64,000 nt of DNA from positions 1-64,000 of the forward strand of contig NZ_FRFE01000017.1 of the NCBI RefSeq assembly GCF_900143695.1, in the 5' to 3' direction. The position numbers were made by a program, and so were the translations under genes. The DNA comes from Desulfopila aestuarii DSM 18488 (GTDB lineage Bacteria; Desulfobacterota; Desulfobulbia; Desulfobulbales; Desulfocapsaceae). Below are positions 42,742 to 51,964 of the stretch, piece by piece; position 1 is the first letter of the stretch, and each line of letters begins with the position of its first letter. Below the pieces are notes generated by a model, which did not search any database, was not told the DNA's origin, and was given only the letters and a program-made list of their open reading frames with translations.

Positions 42742-44262
42742 TCAAAATCCATCTGACGCATTAAATTGCCTATGTTCTCTTTTTCGCAACAACAGGGCAG
42801 AGGCAAGGCAAAGGAGTGTTGCTCCAAAAATTATCCAAAAAACGATCGACAGTGCGTTCGATACGGCCAGCGAGAGCAGTAGCGCACTCTGCTCATTGAG
42901 CATTTGCCTGAATTCATCACGAAAGAGATTCTCCACGCTTTTGCGCAGAAGATCCATAACTGCAGGTGGAATCATGGTAGCCGAATCTTGCAGATTACGA
43001 AGAAGCCCGGTTGTCACTACGCCTCCGCAGATGCCCACGCCGATCGTCCCGCCAAGAGTTCTGGAAAACTGATGAAAAGACGTTGCCACACCAAGATTGA
43101 CGTTGGAAAGATCTGATTGTACCAGCAACAAAGTGGACAAGGTGACAAAGCCCATGCCTAGACCGGCAAGCAAAAATACAAGAAAACAGACACTCAGAGA
43201 GGTTTGTGGATTAAAAAACAGCATTGCCGCGCTGCTGATAACAAGAAACAATCCACCCAGTATAGCAGCTTGCCTACTGCCTGCACCATCAACGAATCGA
43301 CCAAGCACAAGTGACCCTGCAGACCAGCCAAGGCTCAAGGATAACATTGTCACACCAACTTCCATGGGCGTTTTGGCCAATGCGCCTTCTATGAAAAGTG
43401 GGACATATGCAAACAGCGAAAAAATGGCAAAACTGGCAAAAAATGCCGCAACGTTTCCAAGGGCAAAAACTGGTCTTACAAAAAAACGTAGATCGAGCAC
43501 TGGGTCAGCTGCCCGCTTCTCAATAGCAATAAATAGTACACCAAAAATTACTGACAACACCCCGAGTCCCAGTATCTGCGGCGAAAACCATGCGTAATTC
43601 CGCCCGCCTATAATGAAAATTGTTAAAAAAGAAAGAATGAAACCGGATAGACAGGTAATACCACCGATATCCAGTTTCACCTTTTTCGGAGTTCGTGTCT
43701 GACTTGGCAGGAAACGACCAATTGTTGCCAACGATAAGAGCGCAAGAGGCACATTGATAAAAAAGATCCACCTCCAGGAAACATATGTAACGATAACACC
43801 GCCTAATGTCGGGCCGATAATCGAAGAAATACCCCAGACGGAACTGGCAAACGACAAAGTCTTACCTCTCTCGCCCGGGAGCGAAATTTCCGAAAGAACA
43901 ATATATACCAAGGCAAATATGCCTCCGGCCCCGAGCCCCTGAAAGACTCTTGCACTGATGAGAATTGACATTGATGATGCGGCGCCTGCTAAAAAAGAGG
44001 CCAGCATAAAGACGGTTATAGAAAAAAGGAAGAGGCCCTTTGTGGAGTATCGATCTGCCAGTTTACCGAATACGGGCAACGACACTGCTCGAGCAAGGAA
44101 ATAGGCAGAATATACCCAACTATAAAGGGTCAGGCCACCGAGGTCAGTGACGATAGAAGGCATTGCCGCACTCACGATCAGGGCATCCATGGCCCCGAGA
44201 AAAAGGGCGAGAAGTGCGGCTAAGAGGATGAATTTTTTGTTTTGCACAATAGGTTCCTGCAT
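42742..44262 (-). CDS. MFS drug exporter, 14-helix DHA2 (EmrB/QacA) family
   Basis: A 506-residue inner-membrane proton antiporter with about 14 hydrophobic helices. Typical marks are LDALIVSAAMPSI-like opening (FLGAMDALIVSAAMP, about 17-31), the loop motif GKLADRYSTKGLF (about 66-78), and RVFQGLGAGG (about 109-118) followed by the antiporter-type GP.LGG segment (about 152-158). The exported compound cannot be told from sequence. No regulator gene or membrane-fusion partner lies next to it. Confidence 0.85.
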   Translation of the reverse strand: MQEPIVQNKKFILLAALLALFLGAMDALIVSAAMPSIVTDLGGLTLYSWVYSAYFLARAVSLPVFGKLADRYSTKGLFLFSITVFMLASFLAGAASSMSILISARVFQGLGAGGIFALVYIVLSEISLPGERGKTLSFASSVWGISSIIGPTLGGVIVTYVSWRWIFFINVPLALLSLATIGRFLPSQTRTPKKVKLDIGGITCLSGFILSFLTIFIIGGRNYAWFSPQILGLGVLSVIFGVLFIAIEKRAADPVLDLRFFVRPVFALGNVAAFFASFAIFSLFAYVPLFIEGALAKTPMEVGVTMLSLSLGWSAGSLVLGRFVDGAGSRQAAILGGLFLVISSAAMLFFNPQTSLSVCFLVFLLAGLGMGFVTLSTLLLVQSDLSNVNLGVATSFHQFSRTLGGTIGVGICGGVVTTGLLRNLQDSATMIPPAVMDLLRKSVENLFRDEFRQMLNEQSALLLSLAVSNALSIVFWIIFGATLLCLASALLLRKREHRQFNASDGF

Positions 44263-44832
44263 AGAGATGCCTTGAAATATTTACTATGTCTTCCATAAAA
44301 TAGGACAGTTTGGCAACTCGTATGCCCAATTTAAAAAGGTGAAAATGAAAAGAACCTTTCCATTCATTGCATCGCCCGCAATGTTGATAATCTCGGAAAG
44401 GCGGCAAATTCTCAGTTCAAGAGCGAAAATTTCCACTTAGAAGCCACGCCGTATACATTTCAATAGAGACTACACATGAAACATCAATAATTTGGAGATC
44501 TTATCCAGAATATTGGTTTCAATACACGACTGGAAATGGAAATTCTGAATACACGATGGGAGTAAATCAAGCCGGTTGACCCGGACCTCATTTTATCGGA
44601 AATGAGCGACAAACAATTATTTTCTGAAATCTGCAAACTGCCACTGCAAACTCCTTGTGTTGATAATTAGTTGGTTACCGAATCAACGATCAGGTCAGGG
44701 ACATCCACGCCCGGAATCCTTCTGGTTTGGTCGTTCCAGCCAGCAGGAATCGATACTTCAAGAAAGATTCAGCCGTCAGAGAAACATCAGAGACTCAAAA
44801 GATGTCTCTCTGACAAGCTCTTTCAGAAAAAA
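44263..44832. other. Intergenic, with a hairpin beyond glmS
   Basis: About 570 bases upstream of the MFS gene and downstream of glmS, both minus-strand. An imperfect stem (44775-44788 with 44801-44814, one mismatch in 14) lies 18 bases past the glmS stop and may terminate or protect that transcript, though no T-run follows. No gene is supportable. Confidence 0.45.
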
Positions 44833-46674
44833 TTATTCCACCGTAACACTCTTTGCAAGGTTTCGGGGTTGATCCACATCGCACCCCCTGCGGGTCGCTA
44901 TCTCATAGGAAAGCAACTGGGCAGGAATGGTGTACATGATCGGGTTCATATCTTCGTGGACGTTCGGCATATAGATGATATCGTCGGTGATGTTCTGGAG
45001 ATGCGTATCACCCTCGGTGCCAATAAGAATGAGTCGTCCCAGGCGGGCTTTTATCTCTTCGACATTGGAGATCGATTTTTGATAGACATCGTCCTGCGGA
45101 ACCAGGGCGAGGATAGGCATATCCTTGTCAATGAGGGCTATAGGTCCGTGTTTGAGTTCACCCGACGCGTAACCTTCAGCGTGAATATAGGAAATCTCTT
45201 TTAATTTCAAAGCGCCTTCCAGGGCGATTGGGAAACTGAGTCCCCTGCCGACAAATAAAAAGTCGCGGGCATCATAGAACGACTCAATCAACCTCGAGAT
45301 CTGATCCTGAATTCGGGGCAACTCTTTTTCTATAACAGAAGATATACCGATAAGAGCCCGGCCCAACTCTACGCCCTTCTCCTTGGAAATGGTCTTTTTC
45401 TGCTGAGCAACATATATGGTAAAGAGGAAAAGGGCTGCCAGTTGAGCGGTAAAAGCCTTAGTTGAGGCAACACCTATTTCCGGACCTGCATGGGTATAAA
45501 CCGTGCCATCAGATTCCCGGGTCATTGTCGAACCCACCACATTACAGATAGTAACTACTTTAGAGCCCATTTTTTTGGCAATGCGAATCCCGGCAAGGGT
45601 ATCTGCTGTCTCGCCGGATTGGGAGATGGCAATGGTCATCACCCGTTCATTGATAAGTAAATGCCGATACCTAAACTCAGAAGCGATATCAACATCGACG
45701 GGGATATTGGCGTATTTCTCAATCCAGTATTTTGCGACCAGCGCTGCATGCCATGAGGTGCCACAGGCCACAAGGAAGATACGGTCAATTTTATCAAAAT
45801 CCGCACCCTGAAGATTTAGCTCTGGAATAGAAACTTCACCGGTTTCAGCATTGATCCGACCACTGAGAGTATTAGTAATAGCTTGTGGTTGCTCATAAAT
45901 CTCTTTCAGCATGAAATGTTTATAGCCGGCCTTTTCTGCCATGGCTGCATTCCATTCAATAAACTGCACAACTTTATCCACCTCTTCTCCTGTCAGAAGT
46001 GACTGGACAGAGTAGGAATTTTCGCGAATCACGGCGAGTTCCATATCATCGAGGAACACCACCTGATCGGTGTAGGGCAAAAGCGCAGGAATGTCTGAAG
46101 CCATGAAGCTCCCTTGATCGTCGCTGACCCCAAGCACCAACGGGCTCTGGTTACGGGCTGCAACCAGCATGTCAGGAGCTTTAGCCCAAAGAACACCAAG
46201 GGCAAATGAACCTTCAACCTCTTTAAGCGCTGCTTTAACTGCTGCCACCAGATCGTCGGAGAGATGCTCTTCTATCAGATGGGCAAGCACCTCGGTATCT
46301 GTTTCTGAATTGAAGATATGGCCTTTTGCTTTGAGATCTTCTCGTAATGAGTGATAATTTTCAATGATACCATTATGTACCACGACCAGATCACCAGTGC
46401 AGTCACTGTGGGGATGGGCATTTTTCTCGGTTGGGGCACCATGGGTCGCCCATCTGGTATGACCAAGGCCGAGATGCGAAGGCGCGACGATAGCGTCACC
46501 GATACGGTTTTCCAGGTTGATGAGCTTGCCTTCAGCCCGATATTTCACCAAGGCTCCATCCTGCAGATAGACGACACCCGCAGAGTCGTACCCTCGGTAT
46601 TCCAATCGTCGTAAACCTTCCAGTACGACCGGTACTACCTTCCGCGGTCCGACATACCCTACGATTCCACACAT
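44833..46674 (-). CDS. glmS: Glutamine-fructose-6-phosphate aminotransferase (isomerising)
   Basis: Makes glucosamine-6-phosphate for peptidoglycan and lipopolysaccharide. The 613-residue protein has normal length: the N-terminal class II amidotransferase with Cys2 as nucleophile (MCGIVGYVG), HTRWATHGAPTEKNAHPH (about 73-90) and two SIS sugar-binding domains (SQSGETADTLAGI, about 354-366), ending in the conserved KSVTVE. A GAGGAGAAG ribosome site precedes the ATG. I see no glmS ribozyme in the short leader, consistent with Gram-negative regulation. Confidence 0.97.
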   Translation of the reverse strand: MCGIVGYVGPRKVVPVVLEGLRRLEYRGYDSAGVVYLQDGALVKYRAEGKLINLENRIGDAIVAPSHLGLGHTRWATHGAPTEKNAHPHSDCTGDLVVVHNGIIENYHSLREDLKAKGHIFNSETDTEVLAHLIEEHLSDDLVAAVKAALKEVEGSFALGVLWAKAPDMLVAARNQSPLVLGVSDDQGSFMASDIPALLPYTDQVVFLDDMELAVIRENSYSVQSLLTGEEVDKVVQFIEWNAAMAEKAGYKHFMLKEIYEQPQAITNTLSGRINAETGEVSIPELNLQGADFDKIDRIFLVACGTSWHAALVAKYWIEKYANIPVDVDIASEFRYRHLLINERVMTIAISQSGETADTLAGIRIAKKMGSKVVTICNVVGSTMTRESDGTVYTHAGPEIGVASTKAFTAQLAALFLFTIYVAQQKKTISKEKGVELGRALIGISSVIEKELPRIQDQISRLIESFYDARDFLFVGRGLSFPIALEGALKLKEISYIHAEGYASGELKHGPIALIDKDMPILALVPQDDVYQKSISNVEEIKARLGRLILIGTEGDTHLQNITDDIIYMPNVHEDMNPIMYTIPAQLLSYEIATRRGCDVDQPRNLAKSVTVE

Positions 46675-46952
46675 AATCTTCTCCTCAAAATATATGTCTG
46701 TATAAAAACCGACAGAACAGACGTTTCAGTTCAATAACGAATCCAATGGGTCTATGTCGAGCAATCTCAAATGATTTTTCTAGAGGTGCATAAACCATGG
46801 CAGAAAATACTAAATTAACACAATTTTTCATGTCATTTCCAGGTTATTCTTTTCTTTAACCCGAAAAACCGTTAGACTGTAACATTCAGTAAAGTATCAC
46901 ACTGAAACGAGAGCCATGACTCTTGTCAAATCCCCTGCAAAAGGATGTACTC

Positions 46953-47507
46953 ATGATAACAGAAAAACAGCGTTTGAAAGAAATTCTTCTCGATAAATCG
47001 TACCGCAAGGGCACATTTACCCTTACTTCCGGAAAAACATCTGATTTTTATATAGACGGAAAACAGACCACCTTATCCGCCGAAGGAGCGTATCTTTGTG
47101 GCAAACTGCTCCTTGAACTGATTAACACCAAAGGTGACAATATCGAAGCCGTTGGCGGCATGACCCTCGGTGCAGATCCACTGGTCACCGCAGTTTCCCT
47201 TGTCAGTTTTCTCGAAGACAAACCAATCCCTGCCTTTATTGTGCGAAAAGAGGCAAAAGGCCATGGGACCGGCAACTATATTGAAGGCATGAAAAACATG
47301 CCCGCCGGCTGCACCGTGGCATTGGTTGAAGATGTCGTCACCACCGGTGGAACACTACTGAAGGTTATCGAGCGCGTTGAATCTCAGGGCTTTAAAGTTG
47401 GCCTGGTTGCCACCGTCGTCGAACGACAGGAAGGTGGTGTTGAAGTGCTCGCCAAAGCAGGTTATCGCCTCGAGTCCGTTTTTACCAGAGAGGAGCTGCT
47501 CAGCTGA
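46953..47507 (+). CDS. pyrE: Orotate phosphoribosyltransferase
   Basis: Forms orotidine 5'-phosphate from orotate and PRPP in pyrimidine synthesis. The 184-residue protein has TFTLTSGKTSDFYIDGKQ near the N-terminus, VGGMTLGADPLVTA, FIVRKEAKGHGTG (about 89-101) and the PRPP motif VALVEDVVTTGGT (about 120-132). The ATG 46953 has AAAGGA upstream; an earlier in-frame start at 46923 is not needed. The tiny zinc-ribbon gene follows 6 bases later. It is divergent from glmS over 278 bases. Confidence 0.95.
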   Translation: MITEKQRLKEILLDKSYRKGTFTLTSGKTSDFYIDGKQTTLSAEGAYLCGKLLLELINTKGDNIEAVGGMTLGADPLVTAVSLVSFLEDKPIPAFIVRKEAKGHGTGNYIEGMKNMPAGCTVALVEDVVTTGGTLLKVIERVESQGFKVGLVATVVERQEGGVEVLAKAGYRLESVFTREELLS

Positions 47508-47513
47508 CAGACT

Positions 47514-47684
47514 ATGAAATGCCGCGAATGTTCAGGCAAGCTTGAAGTGCATCGCATGTGCCGGCGCGTACGGATGCGGTGCACGAAATGCCAGAAAGAA
47601 TATCATATCCATGAGGTAGCCGGTGACCTTGACGAGGAAACCGAAGAGATCCTGGCACGATATACCTGCATAGTGTACGACTGA
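47514..47684 (+). CDS. 56-residue zinc-ribbon protein in the pyrE unit
   Basis: A small gene 6 bases after pyrE. It encodes CRECSGKLEVHRMC (residues 3-16) and RCTKCQKEYHIHEV (about 22-35), so two C..C pairs make a treble-clef or ribbon-type zinc site, followed by an acidic helix (DLDEETEEILARY) and a short tail. The pattern suggests a regulator or a subunit. Ribosome-site evidence is weak (an AGGAG lies some 20 bases upstream), but tight spacing and the orderly cysteines support a real gene. Confidence 0.65.
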   Translation: MKCRECSGKLEVHRMCRRVRMRCTKCQKEYHIHEVAGDLDEETEEILARYTCIVYD

Positions 47685-47981
47685 GAGAGATCTCATATTT
47701 CTGGGCCAAAACTACACCCACCACGGCCCATCATGTTTCTCACAATATTTCGGCATCCGGTTCTTACCGGTGCCGGAAATGTGTCAGGATTGACAGTAAT
47801 TCATACGCTAGCGCACTAATTTGAAAAAATATTTGATTTCTTATAACTAAAGAATACTATACAAGTAGGTGAGAGGAATCACCTGCTGCCTGTTCAGCAA
47901 AGTGCATGCTTGTGAAAAATTTTTCAGATGTTCTAAGTAGAGTTATTTCCAATAACGAGTAGTTATAAAAAGGTAAATCTA

Positions 47982-48494
47982 GTGACAGTGGAAGAACGAC
48001 GGCCCACAGCGCATGATGATGCAACTCCAACGAAAGCCTTTGTCAATGAGGAGGGACAAACCACTTTGGTTTGTCCATATTGCAGCTCGGTAAAAACGGC
48101 GTCCGTTGGGCAGTTTCGAGAACGACAACATAAGCTGAAAGTACGTTGCTCATGCGCAAACGTGTTCTCGGTCAATCTGGACTTCCGTAAATGCTTTCGT
48201 AAACCCACTAAAATAGAAGGGCTCTACGATATGATCCCACCTGCCGTTGGTGGCGGCAAGGTGATGGTCGTAAACCTGTCACTTGACGGTGCCTGCTTCG
48301 AAGTAGCAGGCCTGCATAAGCTCAGCATAGGCCAAAAGGGCCATATCGACTTCACCCTTGACGATCGCAAGGCGACTCGCTTAAAACGTGAATTTATTAT
48401 TAGAATGGTGTCTGGTAGCGCCATCGGCTGCGAGTTCAAAAAAACACATGCATTTGAAAAGGAGCTGGGCTTTTACCTTCGCTTCGGACCCTGA
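47982..48494 (+). CDS. Zinc-ribbon plus PilZ domain protein
   Basis: A 170-residue protein with an N-terminal ribbon-like part (CPYCSSVKTASVGQF, about 31-45, and VRCSCANVFSVNL, about 54-66) and a C-terminal PilZ domain, the cyclic-di-GMP receptor fold: RKCFRKPTKI (about 69-78) supplies the arginine motif, NLSLDGACFEV (about 97-107) the D/NxSxxG motif, and IGCEFKK (about 148-154) the closing strand. Fusion with a ribbon recurs in related bacteria and suggests a nucleic-acid or protein partner. The start is a GTG (47982 or 47988). Its end overlaps that of the convergent hflX by 22 bases. Confidence 0.75.
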   Translation: MTVEERRPTAHDDATPTKAFVNEEGQTTLVCPYCSSVKTASVGQFRERQHKLKVRCSCANVFSVNLDFRKCFRKPTKIEGLYDMIPPAVGGGKVMVVNLSLDGACFEVAGLHKLSIGQKGHIDFTLDDRKATRLKREFIIRMVSGSAIGCEFKKTHAFEKELGFYLRFGP

Positions 48495-50134
48495 TCATGA
48501 ATCACCTTGCCAATCAGACGCTCTGCCTGGATAAGAAATGGCTTGAGCGTTGAAGCATCAAGTGCACTTATCACAACGCCTTCCCGTTCTGCCTCGATAC
48601 GAATCTCTTCGGGATTTTCCACCCGATCCATTTTGTTGAACACCTTCAAAACCGGTATATCTCCAAGATCCAACTCTCGCAACAACCGCTCGACCACCTG
48701 TATGTGATCATGATGATTGGGGTTAGAGATATCGATCACATGGACCAGTAGATCCGCCTCCTGAAGCTCCTCAAGAGTAGCCATAAACGCTTGCAGCAGA
48801 TCGGCGGGAAGATTGCGAATAAATCCAACTGTATCGGTAATGATCACTTCCATCTCTGTCGGAAACCTGAGCCGTCTACTGGTCGGATCAAGTGTTGCAA
48901 AGAGTTTGTCTTCGGCAATTATATCGCTGTTCGTCAGAGTGTTCAGCAAGGTCGACTTTCCAGCATTGGTATAACCGACCAGCGAAATGACCGGCAGATC
49001 TTTTTTCCGTCTTTGGGTGCGCCTGCGATAGCGTTCTTTGCTTACAGTCTTCAGATCCTGTGACAACCGCGCCAAGCGGTCGTTGATCCTACGGCGATCA
49101 ATTTCGAGTTTGGTCTCACCGGGCCCTCTTGCACCAATCCCACCAGTGAGTCGTGAGAGCGCATCATCACGAGATGAAAGACGGGGCAACATATATTTCA
49201 ACTGGGCCATTTCAACCTGCAGCTTCCCTTCACGACTCATGGCACGATGAGCAAAAATATCGAGAATGAGCTGGGTGCGGTCAATGACACGCAAATCGGT
49301 AAAGTCTGTGATAGACCGAATCTGTGATGGGTTTAACTCCTGATTAAAAATGAGGAGGTTGGCGTCGAGCTGTAAAGCCCGAATCATAATTTCCGCAAGC
49401 TTCCCTCTGCCCAGGATAAGTCGAGGATTGATTTTTTGCCGCCGCTGCAAAACAATTTCAAGCACTTCGACTTCATCTGTCTTTGCGAGCTCAATAAGCT
49501 CATTCATCTCCTCCTCTGCTCTGTGGCGAGGTTCGGTGCTGACGCTGATGAGGATAGCACGGTCCCTTCCCTGATCAACATCCCTCACACTGTGGGCTTT
49601 CGTGAACTCGGCTTCAAGGGCCGACACCAGCACTTCGAATGAGTCTGTCTGGGATGCAGGATGAACAGGTTCGAGGAAATTCCAATTTTGTCCGGCAACC
49701 GGCGTCGGCAAGAGATGCACCGAGTACATTTTATCCGGCAGCCCATCGTTAGTGATTTTTATAACCGATAAGAGATCAAGTCGAAGAAACAATAGGTCCA
49801 TCAAGTCTTCATCACTGATATCCTCGCCGGCAAGATGGGTGTGAACCAGGCGAACGCCCCGCAATCTCCCCCCGGATGCCCGGATTGAGGAGAGCTGAGG
49901 AATCATGATGCCGCTGAAACTGCCGACAATGACCATCTCGACCTTGCCTGAACGATGGATCAAAAGACCAATCTGTCGGTTCAATTCAGTCGAGAGCTGA
50001 CAGATTGTCCGTGCCATCTCCGGAGCAATAATCATCTCACGCGGCACCCGTTTGCTACCCAGCCGTTCAAGCGCCTTGAGATGATTTTTTTTTAGACCCT
50101 CAATATTCCCAGTTACACTTCCGATAACGCCCAC
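48473..50134 (-). CDS. hflX: HflX GTPase with long N-terminal extension
   Basis: Ribosome-associated GTPase that splits stalled or heat-stressed ribosomes. The 553-residue protein is longer than the usual 360-430 because of about 180 extra N-terminal residues of unknown role. HflX motifs follow: the glycine-rich GGIGARGPGETKLE.DRRR (about 335-353), G1 GYTNAGKSTL (about 389-398), G3 DTVGFIRNLP (about 435-444) and G4 NKMD (about 502-505). The start is a GTG only 3 bases after the cytochrome stop, so it may be translated from the same message. Overlap of 22 bases with the PilZ gene on the other strand may permit antisense effects. Confidence 0.93.
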   Translation of the reverse strand: MGVIGSVTGNIEGLKKNHLKALERLGSKRVPREMIIAPEMARTICQLSTELNRQIGLLIHRSGKVEMVIVGSFSGIMIPQLSSIRASGGRLRGVRLVHTHLAGEDISDEDLMDLLFLRLDLLSVIKITNDGLPDKMYSVHLLPTPVAGQNWNFLEPVHPASQTDSFEVLVSALEAEFTKAHSVRDVDQGRDRAILISVSTEPRHRAEEEMNELIELAKTDEVEVLEIVLQRRQKINPRLILGRGKLAEIMIRALQLDANLLIFNQELNPSQIRSITDFTDLRVIDRTQLILDIFAHRAMSREGKLQVEMAQLKYMLPRLSSRDDALSRLTGGIGARGPGETKLEIDRRRINDRLARLSQDLKTVSKERYRRRTQRRKKDLPVISLVGYTNAGKSTLLNTLTNSDIIAEDKLFATLDPTSRRLRFPTEMEVIITDTVGFIRNLPADLLQAFMATLEELQEADLLVHVIDISNPNHHDHIQVVERLLRELDLGDIPVLKVFNKMDRVENPEEIRIEAEREGVVISALDASTLKPFLIQAERLIGKVIHDQGPKRR

Positions 50135-50137
50135 CTG

Positions 50138-51940
50138 TTACTTTTTGCTAGTTTCATTTTTCCGCCCTTTTGCCTGCGTTGTAACCGGACAGGCCATATC
50201 AGCGGTATAGTTGGTCCATAGTGGATCCTGGTAACTGTCATGACAACCAGCACAGAGCCCCACCTGTAGGATCTTTTGCAGTTCTTTTTTATTAAACGGG
50301 CGAACATTGGGCCTCGAACCGTGCTGCAACTGTTCCCCTTCAATATCAACCCAGGCATCAAGTGGAACGGTTCTGCCGCTTGATGTTTCGATCCCTCTAC
50401 TCATAGATCGAAACGCGAGTTTGCCGTCCTGTTGGTAAATTGTGCCTTCACCAAGGCCAACAGTTTTCGGAGATGCGTGGCAATCGACACATTCACGCCC
50501 TTTCTTCTGGGTCGTATGCGGATTGATGGCCGCCATGGTGAAGCGATTAAATCCGCCGGAATCTTTACCGTCTTTGCCCACCACGGTTACCATATCCTGA
50601 CATCCGGGGGTTACGATGACGACTTCGTTCTCCCATATACCAAGCATCGGCTTCTCATAACGGATATACGATCGCCCCTCTTCCCAAAGCCCTGCAGTTT
50701 CTTTGAGCGACAGTTTGTCGAGATGCTTACCTCTCTGGTCCTGCTTGACATGACAGCCATAACATTGCGGCACCCAGGTCGAATGACAGGCCTCACAGCT
50801 AACCCGCTTATGTGGACTGAAATCACAAACACCGGGGCGCGGGGGGCGCAGTGGCCGCATGACACCGTCTATTTTCCCTTTTAATAGTGGAGTTTCATTT
50901 GTACCGGCGAGATTATTCAGTACATTATTTTTACGGGTTGTTCCCGGGTTTGTCGAGTGACATACCTCACAGGAAATCTCGAGCTGCTCTTCATAGTGAG
51001 CGTAACTGGTGCCGTCCCCCATAATTTCATTGCGGGTGTGGCAATCAATGCACTGCATGCCCTTGTTATGATGGATGTCATCTGCGATTTCGAGATAAAA
51101 TCGGGCACCCGGCAACTGGTTTCGGGTCATACCACCTTTCTCATACGGTGTTCCGTACCCTTCCGACTCAAAAATGCCAATATAGGATAGACCAATCCTG
51201 CCGGAACGATTATGGCAGCGAATACAATTATTCTGATCAACCTTGGCGGTGATATGAGGATGGATCTTTTTTGCCTTCTCCTCCTCGGATGCGGTATCCG
51301 CTACCAGGCTCTCTGCCGCCTTTATCTCCGTTTCAGGAATAAGGAAATGGCAGGCGGAGCAACCACCTCCTTTCTCGTTAAAAAAGTCAGGAGCATCTGG
51401 AATATCGTTCTTCTGTTTCCATAGGTGACAGGTACCACAGAGTTTTCGATAATAGTCGAGAGCGAATGAATTGTGTCCACTGGCAATAAGTTCTTCCACG
51501 GTCAAGTCGGTATTTTGGGAATCACTTTCGCCCCAGTAGAAAAGCAGCGTACCGAGAATCCCTCGATTGGTGGCCATCAGCGAATTCTTCACCTTATGAA
51601 CATCCGCAGGATGACATCCCTCTACCGAACAGGTTTTATCAACAATGCGAAGATCACCAGGATTTACGACCATTTCCTGATGGGCCTCTTCTTTCGTTAT
51701 CGCCAAGGGATTCCCGAGATGGCATGGGGAGCAACCGATCATTTCAACATCGTGTGCGCGATCAAGCTTCTCCTCCGTATGGCAGGACAGACACATGTCG
51801 ACAGCCCCGGAGGATGTCACATAGAGCTGTTGTGGTCGTTTAACTAGCATCTCCTTCACTGCCATTACGGCAATGATCAATGCCAGCAAAACAGTAGACA
51901 ACAGGGCTAACCTGTTGCGTGATCTGCCTGACATTCCCAT
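50138..51940 (-). CDS. Dodecahaem cytochrome c, membrane-anchored
   Basis: A 600-residue multihaem cytochrome with 12 haem-binding sites: eleven CXXCH motifs (CLSCH, CSPCH, CGTCH, CSACH, CIRCH, CIDCH, CEVCH, CEACH, CYGCH, CVDCH, CAGCH) and one CX4CH (CSVEGCH, about 101-107). An N-terminal helix (about 12-30) with no evident cleavage site would anchor it to the inner membrane facing the periplasm. Such proteins move electrons between the quinone pool and periplasmic or extracellular acceptors. No partner quinol oxidase or outer-membrane conduit gene is adjacent. It lies between nadE and hflX in one minus-strand series. Confidence 0.9.
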   Translation of the reverse strand: MGMSGRSRNRLALLSTVLLALIIAVMAVKEMLVKRPQQLYVTSSGAVDMCLSCHTEEKLDRAHDVEMIGCSPCHLGNPLAITKEEAHQEMVVNPGDLRIVDKTCSVEGCHPADVHKVKNSLMATNRGILGTLLFYWGESDSQNTDLTVEELIASGHNSFALDYYRKLCGTCHLWKQKNDIPDAPDFFNEKGGGCSACHFLIPETEIKAAESLVADTASEEEKAKKIHPHITAKVDQNNCIRCHNRSGRIGLSYIGIFESEGYGTPYEKGGMTRNQLPGARFYLEIADDIHHNKGMQCIDCHTRNEIMGDGTSYAHYEEQLEISCEVCHSTNPGTTRKNNVLNNLAGTNETPLLKGKIDGVMRPLRPPRPGVCDFSPHKRVSCEACHSTWVPQCYGCHVKQDQRGKHLDKLSLKETAGLWEEGRSYIRYEKPMLGIWENEVVIVTPGCQDMVTVVGKDGKDSGGFNRFTMAAINPHTTQKKGRECVDCHASPKTVGLGEGTIYQQDGKLAFRSMSRGIETSSGRTVPLDAWVDIEGEQLQHGSRPNVRPFNKKELQKILQVGLCAGCHDSYQDPLWTNYTADMACPVTTQAKGRKNETSKK

Positions 51941-51964
51941 TACAATAGTTCTTCCCCGGCTTTA

